Source: Pseudomonadota bacterium (GTDB taxonomy: Bacteria > Pseudomonadota > Alphaproteobacteria > Rhizobiales > Beijerinckiaceae). From it: 5,315 bases of DNA. Location of the stretch: assembly GCA_021780015.1 (NCBI GenBank), contig JAJXZN010000133.1, positions 3,091 through 8,405 on the forward strand. Reading direction: 5' to 3'. Positions 4,925 through 5,315 of this stretch are shown here, one piece after another (positions within the stretch are counted from its first letter, which is position 1; each line of letters starts with the position of its first letter). The notes under the pieces were generated by a model. It made no database searches, was not told the origin of the DNA, and was given only the letters and a program-made list of their open reading frames with translations. The position numbers and the translations under genes were made by a program.

Positions 4925-5315
4925 TGGAAAAATTCACGTCCCTGACGGGCGTCGCAGCGCCGCTGGCGATCCGCAATGTCGACACCGACATGATCATCCC
5001 GAAGCAATACCTCAAGACGATCAAGCGCACCGGCCTCGGCAAGGGTCTGTTCTCGGAGATGCGCTATAACGAGGATGGCTCGGAAAATCCCGATTTCGTC
5101 CTCAACAAGCGGGCCTACCGGCATGCGCAGATTCTCGTTGCGGAAGACAATTTCGGCTGCGGCTCGTCACGCGAACATGCGCCGTGGGCGCTGCTCGACT
5201 TCGGCATCCGCTGCGTCATCTCGACGAGTTTCGCCGACATTTTCTATAACAACTGCTTCAAGAACGGCATTCTGCCGATCGTCGTCAGCCCCGAGGAATT
5301 GGCCAAGCTGATGGA
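4924..5315 (+). CDS. leuD: 3-isopropylmalate dehydratase small subunit, N-terminal part (partial)
   Basis: LeuD pairs with LeuC to isomerise 2-isopropylmalate to 3-isopropylmalate in leucine synthesis, in the cytoplasm. LeuC carries the iron-sulfur cluster and LeuD supplies the swivel domain that completes the active site. The window holds 130 codons plus two bases of a protein that is usually about 200 residues long. Visible motifs are '[13 protein letters not shown]' (19-31), the substrate-recognition block '[20 protein letters not shown]' (75-94), and '[17 protein letters not shown]' (103-119). GGAG at 4910-4913 lies 10 bases before the ATG, which overlaps the stop of the upstream gene by one base. 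No leuC lies upstream in this window, so the large subunit must be encoded elsewhere. The frame is intact to the window edge. Confidence 0.97.
   Translation, partial: MEKFTSLTGVAAPLAIRNVDTDMIIPKQYLKTIKRTGLGKGLFSEMRYNEDGSENPDFVLNKRAYRHAQILVAEDNFGCGSSREHAPWALLDFGIRCVISTSFADIFYNNCFKNGILPIVVSPEELAKLM

Noticed and set aside
1..5315. A defence island, insertion sequence, prophage or toxin-antitoxin system.
   Set aside because: No transposase, integrase, terminal inverted repeats, attachment-like repeats or toxin motifs were seen; nearly all genes are conserved housekeeping genes in a familiar order.

Overview
This GC-rich window looks like chromosomal DNA from an alphaproteobacterium, most likely of the order Hyphomicrobiales (Rhizobiales). 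The evidence is the gene run aroE-coaE-dnaQ facing secB, followed by fxsA and a Tim44-domain gene, together with the alphaproteobacterial flavour of the SecB, Tim44 and LeuD sequences. The genus cannot be settled from the sequence alone.

Bases 1-1357 (+ strand) hold the 3' end of aroE (shikimate dehydrogenase), then coaE (dephospho-CoA kinase) and dnaQ (DNA polymerase III epsilon, the proofreading subunit). These genes overlap each other (TGATG, then an 8-base overlap), so they probably share one mRNA with translational coupling. Bases 1374-2339 (- strand) hold secB (export chaperone) and fxsA (small membrane protein), converging on dnaQ with only 16 bases between stop codons. Bases 2340-2484 are a divergent intergenic region with small palindromes and an 18-bp tandem duplication just before the next gene.

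Bases 2485-5315 (+ strand) hold a membrane-anchored Tim44-like protein, an 86-base gap with a hairpin and a possible 15-codon reading frame, a Smr-domain protein, a minimal HExxH metalloprotease, an unrecognised protein with one N-terminal membrane segment, and the 5' part of leuD (isopropylmalate isomerase small subunit). Smr/metalloprotease and unknown/leuD are each joined by one-base stop/start overlaps.

Most of the window is conserved housekeeping DNA: CoA and aromatic amino acid synthesis, replication fidelity, protein export and membrane biogenesis, and leucine synthesis. I found no clear undescribed system, and no RNA gene, mobile element or CRISPR array. The points most worth a second look are the unknown gene coupled to leuD, the apparent lack of an mltA-type gene between the Tim44 and Smr genes with a tiny reading frame in its place, and the repeat and palindrome structure of the divergent region.
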